DNA of 64,000 nt from Myxococcales bacterium (GTDB lineage: Bacteria; Myxococcota_A; Polyangia; Polyangiales; Polyangiaceae), in the NCBI GenBank assembly GCA_903642325.1, contig CAHJWM010000014.1, positions 1 through 64,000 of the forward strand, in the 5' to 3' direction. Position numbers and translations under genes: made by a program. Of this stretch, positions 60,464-64,000 are shown one piece after another; within the stretch, counting starts at the first letter, position 1; each line of letters opens with the position of its first letter. The notes below the pieces were generated by a model that saw only the letters and a list, made by a program, of their open reading frames with translations, did no database searches and was not told the origin of the DNA.

Positions 60464-61264
60464 GTGGACGAACCGATCGAGAGCTCCGCCGCGTCCCCGC
60501 CGGCCAATGACCTCACCCTGTTGGTGCAAGCCGCGCAGCGTGGGCTGCGCCGAGACGTGCAGGCTCTGCTCGACCGGCTTGCGCAGGGCGAGCTTATCAT
60601 CCCGTTGGCGCGAAATATCGCGGGCACCGTGGAGGGCCAGCGCTTGGATATCGACGCCGGCGAGGTGAAGCTAGTGCCGCACATGCTGCTCGATGAAGAT
60701 GGCAATCACTACGCCGCCTTGTTCACCCACCCCGCCCTGATGGAGCCCATGACCCGCCAGCTCGACTGGAAAACCGACGATGGCGAGCTGAAGTTTTGCA
60801 CCGTGCCGGCGCTGTTCGCGTTGGATATGGCGCTGGAGGTGGTCGACGGCGTGCACGTGCACGGCTTGGTCCTGAACGCGGGCTCTCAATACGAGCTCGC
60901 GCTGCGACGGGAGGAGCTCGCAAGCTTGACCAACGGCAAAGCCATTCCGCTCGTGGGCTACGTGCAAGCGCTGCCCCCTGACGAAACGGAGCAGACGCTG
61001 GTGGCCGAAGGCGGTCCGCCCGCATCCACCGACCTGACCCAGGCCATCGAACAGTGCCTCGCCGAGCTACCAGTAGTGGAGGGTTACGCGCTCCTCCGCA
61101 CCTTCAACGCCGAGCGCGATCTCGAACCGCATCCAACCCTCAAGCTTGCCACGCTTGCGCCGGAGAGCGAGCTACCGCTAATCGCTCAGAAAATGATCGA
61201 AGCCATCGGCAAACACCTGCCCGCGCCGGGTTACATCGACATCGTCTTCGATCGAATCGAATGA
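60464..61264 (+). CDS. SseB-like protein
   Basis: A 266-aa soluble protein with two domains. The first (about 20-150) has the SseB N-terminal pattern (GELIIPLARN, HYAALFTHPALMEP, VHVHGLVLNAGSQYELAL), and the second (about 185-266) the SseB C-terminal pattern (PVVEGYALLRTFNAERD...GYIDIVFDRIE). SseB is linked to sulfur/sulfotransferase-type enzymes or to secretion regulation in some bacteria, so the function here is open. The start is GTG at 60464. The TGA overlaps the ATG of the acyltransferase gene by 4 bases (ATGA), so they are translationally coupled. Confidence 0.82.
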   Translation: MDEPIESSAASPPANDLTLLVQAAQRGLRRDVQALLDRLAQGELIIPLARNIAGTVEGQRLDIDAGEVKLVPHMLLDEDGNHYAALFTHPALMEPMTRQLDWKTDDGELKFCTVPALFALDMALEVVDGVHVHGLVLNAGSQYELALRREELASLTNGKAIPLVGYVQALPPDETEQTLVAEGGPPASTDLTQAIEQCLAELPVVEGYALLRTFNAERDLEPHPTLKLATLAPESELPLIAQKMIEAIGKHLPAPGYIDIVFDRIE

Positions 61265-62163
61265 CGACGCCCCCGTCGAACTTGGCGACGTCCGGGCCGA
61301 ACGTCGAGCCCGCTAGCACTCGGCCTGACCTCGTGCAGAGTGGCAAAAAGCGACTGAGCTGGCTGGAGCGCACGCTGATCGGTGTCGTGCGCCGAACTTT
61401 CGAGCCCGGGCCGTTCAGCCGCGCCGTGCAGTACGGACAGCGTACGGTGGGCTGCGGCTGGATCCACGTCTGTACCAGGCACTTGCGTCAGGTTCACGGC
61501 TTCGATCGCCTGCCGCCGCTCGATCCGAAACAGAGCTACATTCTGGTCGCCAACCACCGCAGCTTCTTCGACCTTTACGTGGTGTTCGGGGATCTGGTGC
61601 ACCGTGGGCTCAAGCACCGCATCGTGTTCCCCGTGCGCGCCAAGTTTTTTTACGATAATCCGTTGGGGCTACTGGTGAATGGCCTGATGAGCTTTTTCGC
61701 CATGTATCCGCCGCTGTTTCGCGAGCGCAAAAAGGCGCTCATGAACCCGCTCGCACTCGAGGAGCTGGCGTTCTTGCTACGGCGCGGCGGGATGTTCGCC
61801 GGCATCCACCCGGAAGGTACGCGCAAGCGGGACGACGATCCGTACACGTTCCTGCCCGCCCAGCGGGGCGTCGGAAAGGTGATACAGGACGCGCGCGTGC
61901 CGGTGATTCCCGTGTTCATCAATGGCCTGTTGAACGACCTCAAACGACAAGTGCTGAGCAACTTCGACCGCACCGGGCAAGACATCCTGGTCGTCTTCGG
62001 CGCGCCGGTGGATTTCGGCGACCTACTCGACCAAGGCAAAAGCCCCAAGGTGCACCAAGCCATCGCGGACCGCGTCATGGAGGCGGTTCGAGAGCTCGGC
62101 CAAGAAGAACGCGCGCTGCGCAAAGCGGCCCCCGGTGAAGGCTCGCTCGTCGTCGAACGATAG
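61261..62163 (+). CDS. 1-acyl-sn-glycerol-3-phosphate acyltransferase family protein
   Basis: A 300-aa PlsC-type acyltransferase that would acylate lysophosphatidic acid or a related lipid at the inner membrane. The catalytic HxxxxD is NHRSFFD near residue 98, and the substrate-binding block is GIHPEGTRKR near residue 181. Hydrophobic segments flank them. The N-terminal ~30 residues are Thr/Pro-rich. The ATG at 61261 is fixed by the 4-base overlap with the SseB-like gene. Confidence 0.88.
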   Translation: MTTPPSNLATSGPNVEPASTRPDLVQSGKKRLSWLERTLIGVVRRTFEPGPFSRAVQYGQRTVGCGWIHVCTRHLRQVHGFDRLPPLDPKQSYILVANHRSFFDLYVVFGDLVHRGLKHRIVFPVRAKFFYDNPLGLLVNGLMSFFAMYPPLFRERKKALMNPLALEELAFLLRRGGMFAGIHPEGTRKRDDDPYTFLPAQRGVGKVIQDARVPVIPVFINGLLNDLKRQVLSNFDRTGQDILVVFGAPVDFGDLLDQGKSPKVHQAIADRVMEAVRELGQEERALRKAAPGEGSLVVER

Positions 62164-62240
62164 CGCCTCGCGCCCAGCGAGAAATCACGCGAGCGCGGCC
62201 CCCGCTTCCTGGCTATCGTGACCGGCGGCCGAGCTCCGCG

Positions 62241-64000
62241 TCAGAGCCAAGGATTCACGGTCGAGCGCGGCCGATCGCCGGCAGCGTGCCTCGACACGCG
62301 CACGACGACATGCACGAGGCACAGGCCGCATAAGAAAAAAAGCCCGTAGCCCAGCGAAACGCGCGCGGCCGCGATGAGTGGACTTTGCCCGGCGAATGCC
62401 CAAATGTAATTGGCCATCAGCAGGAACGCGGCGCCAGGCAACGCGTACTGAACGCCGAGCTTCGCTACCTCTTCCACACGCACCTGGCCGGTCGCGAAAC
62501 GAAGCACCAATACGCAGCTCATCACCAAGATGGCCTTCGCCTGAAACAGCAGTGCCGCCGTCACCTGCAACCACGCGCCAGCGGCTTCATCGGACGCCGC
62601 AAAGCCCGGCACCCGCGGGCCACCCAAGAAAACGAGCGAGATCACGCCGCTGACCAAAATCAGGTGACTCCACTCGGCAAGAGTAGTGCGGGCTTGACGC
62701 TGCTCGGTCGTCGCCGAGTCGGCGAGCGCCGCGCGGAGCGCGCCGGGCGTGCGCGACAACACCGGGACCAAACCCAAGAGCAACAGGACCAGGACCGCCA
62801 GCGACATTGGGCTCGAGAACGCGAACCACTGCCAGGGCCATCCGCCTTGCGCGGCCAGAATGTCGTCCGAACGCAGGCTACCCGACAGCATTACGGCGCA
62901 GGCCATAGCGACCAACACAGGCGATTGAAACAGCGCGCACGACAGAACGTGCCGAAGCCCGCGCGGCAGTGAGAAGCGCCGCCCGCGCTCCCGCCCGCCC
63001 ACGACGAGCGCCGTGGCGCAGAGGGCGGTGAGAGAGCCCAAGAATAAGGCCGGCAAATCCAGCTCGCGGGCCCAAATCGTGCGTCTCATGGCCAAGAGCG
63101 TGAGCCAGGCGCTGTCCGCAATCAGCACGAAATAGGGTAGCGGCGAGGTCGGCAACTCGCGCAGCAGAGTCCGTGCGAAACCCAATGGCTCGAGCCCTTG
63201 GCGCGCGGAGCGATAGAACGGGGGCTTGTCGCTATCGCGGAGTCGCGTCGCCAACTGCGCCTCGAACCAGCACAAGGCGCGCCCGAGCGGTGAAGTGAGC
63301 AACAAGAGCGCCGCCACGGCGAAGCCGAGCAGGGTGGCCGCAGGTACCAGCTCCGACGGCGAGCCCGGTTGGAAACCCGCCACGTCGAGCGCGAAAGTTG
63401 CCGGCGCCGTTTCGTCACCTCGGCGCACGTTGACATGCGAAAGACGGGCGCGGGGCGGAGGAATCAGGTCGGAAGCACCGGTCAAACGCAGCCCGTCGAG
63501 CTCCAAGAGCGCATCCCCCGGCAGCAAGCCGGCGCGCGCGGCCCGGCCCGCGGGGTCGAGGCTATCCACCAAGAGCACGTCGCGCTCCTCGGAGCGCGCG
63601 ACGACCATACCCGCGAATTCAGCAAAGCGTGTCGCCTCCGCCTCGTGCGCCGCCAACGCAGTCTTCGAGATTGATACTGGATTCACGTCCAAGACCACGC
63701 CTTCGAGGGTCCCGCGCACGGCTGGCGCCCCGCTCTCACGCGCGGCAAAGGAAGCGCTCGTGGCGCCACGAAAGGTCGCGTGCACGGCGTCTCCCGCACC
63801 GCAAAACTCGCGCGCTAGCTCCGCGCTCACCGTGACCGAAATCGAATGCGGTTCGGTTACCGCCGCCGTGGCCACGATCGTGACGTCGCGCAAGGGCGAT
63901 TGACCTGGGCGAAACACATCGCCGTGAAAGTTGAGCTTTGCCGGGCGCCCTTCGGGGAAGCCCGAGCCGTTCAGCGTCAAGCGATCACCGACCTCCAGCG
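62241..64000 (-). CDS. Ig-like/PDZ domain fused to a NuoH-like (complex I subunit 1) membrane domain, partial at the window edge
   Basis: The frame is still open at base 64000, so the N-terminus lies outside; ~586 residues are visible. From the N-terminal side: an IPT/Ig-like strand set (GDRLTLNGSGFPEG and following), a PDZ-like domain around VDSLDPAGRAARAGLLPGD, then about eight hydrophobic helices. The membrane part resembles NuoH: AGAWLQVTAALLFQAKAILVM, VEEVAKLGVQYALPG and LAEWSHLILVSG match its late helices. The conserved loop NRAPFDLPEAE reads SRTPGALRAAL, so the Asp and Glu residues are lost. HyfC/EchB-like hydrogenase subunits belong to the same family and are alternatives. It is convergent with the acyltransferase gene. 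Confidence 0.72.
   Translation of the reverse strand, partial: LEVGDRLTLNGSGFPEGRPAKLNFHGDVFRPGQSPLRDVTIVATAAVTEPHSISVTVSAELAREFCGAGDAVHATFRGATSASFAARESGAPAVRGTLEGVVLDVNPVSISKTALAAHEAEATRFAEFAGMVVARSEERDVLLVDSLDPAGRAARAGLLPGDALLELDGLRLTGASDLIPPPRARLSHVNVRRGDETAPATFALDVAGFQPGSPSELVPAATLLGFAVAALLLLTSPLGRALCWFEAQLATRLRDSDKPPFYRSARQGLEPLGFARTLLRELPTSPLPYFVLIADSAWLTLLAMRRTIWARELDLPALFLGSLTALCATALVVGGRERGRRFSLPRGLRHVLSCALFQSPVLVAMACAVMLSGSLRSDDILAAQGGWPWQWFAFSSPMSLAVLVLLLLGLVPVLSRTPGALRAALADSATTEQRQARTTLAEWSHLILVSGVISLVFLGGPRVPGFAASDEAAGAWLQVTAALLFQAKAILVMSCVLVLRFATGQVRVEEVAKLGVQYALPGAAFLLMANYIWAFAGQSPLIAAARVSLGYGLFFLCGLCLVHVVVRVSRHAAGDRPRSTVNPWL

Noticed and set aside
1-64000. CRISPR array, prophage, transposase or rRNA
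   Set aside because: No spaced direct-repeat array, integrase, capsid, transposase or rRNA-like sequence was seen. The only tandem arrays are the edge heptamer, the HxlR operator repeats and the 18-nt coding repeat.

Overview
The window is high-GC bacterial DNA with dense genes on both strands. It looks like a chromosomal segment of a myxobacterium, most likely a member of Myxococcota related to the Polyangiales/Sorangiineae. The pointers are: a probable MYXO-CTERM sorting tail (51770-52606), a PilZ protein of the myxobacterial type, a giant Ser/Thr kinase-AAA-TPR sensor, a PP2C phosphatase, many TPR or Cys-rich lipoproteins, and a Gly-rich lipoprotein carrying an 18-nt tandem repeat. No phage, integrase, insertion sequence, CRISPR array or rRNA was seen. 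The species assignment is inference.

Layout. 1-10 kb: EAL phosphodiesterase, Omp85/BamA-type barrel, secreted phosphodiester glycosidase, mutM, rpiA, a PDZ protein with a dead protease fold, and a PP2C phosphatase. 10-17 kb: an HxlR regulator divergent from a 69-aa Cys-tailed peptide, an ECF sigma factor with a membrane partner, tRNA-Gln(TTG), hemE, a CXXXY-type ccmE, and envelope proteins. 17.4-19.4 kb: dnaA, preceded by a DnaA-box palindrome and a gene-free region that may be oriC or an autoregulatory site. 20-24 kb: dnaK and grpE. 24-38 kb: a PcrA/UvrD helicase, a Cys-module DsbA lipoprotein, the giant kinase, a TPR lipoprotein, PilZ, then dnaJ-HAD-proC. 38-54 kb: a beta-propeller lipoprotein, thyX, nadA, a sulfatase-superfamily membrane enzyme, a lipoprotein beta-carbonic anhydrase, an LpoA-like/tsaE/mlaE operon, small conserved proteins, a MYXO-CTERM protein and an aminotransferase. 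54-64 kb: ilvE, a 1465-aa tandem P-type ATPase, proline iminopeptidase, an SseB-like protein, an acyltransferase, and an Ig/PDZ/NuoH-like fusion that runs off the right edge.

Most of the content is housekeeping (replication, chaperones, DNA repair, heme, NAD, thymidylate and amino-acid metabolism) mixed with myxobacterial envelope and signalling genes. The items most worth a second look are: (1) the NuoH-like membrane domain fused to PDZ and Ig-like domains at 62241-64000; (2) two intergenic hairpins at 5776-5823 and 38046-38096 with unrelated stems but the same G-rich loop; (3) the HxlR/Cys-peptide divergon with 18-bp-phased operator repeats; (4) the duplicated 4-Cys module ahead of a DsbA domain; (5) several pseudo-enzymes (PDZ protease, cyclase domain in the kinase, N-terminal half of the P-ATPase). 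Starts were corrected where a signal peptide, ribosome-binding site or overlap gave a better start than the longest open frame.
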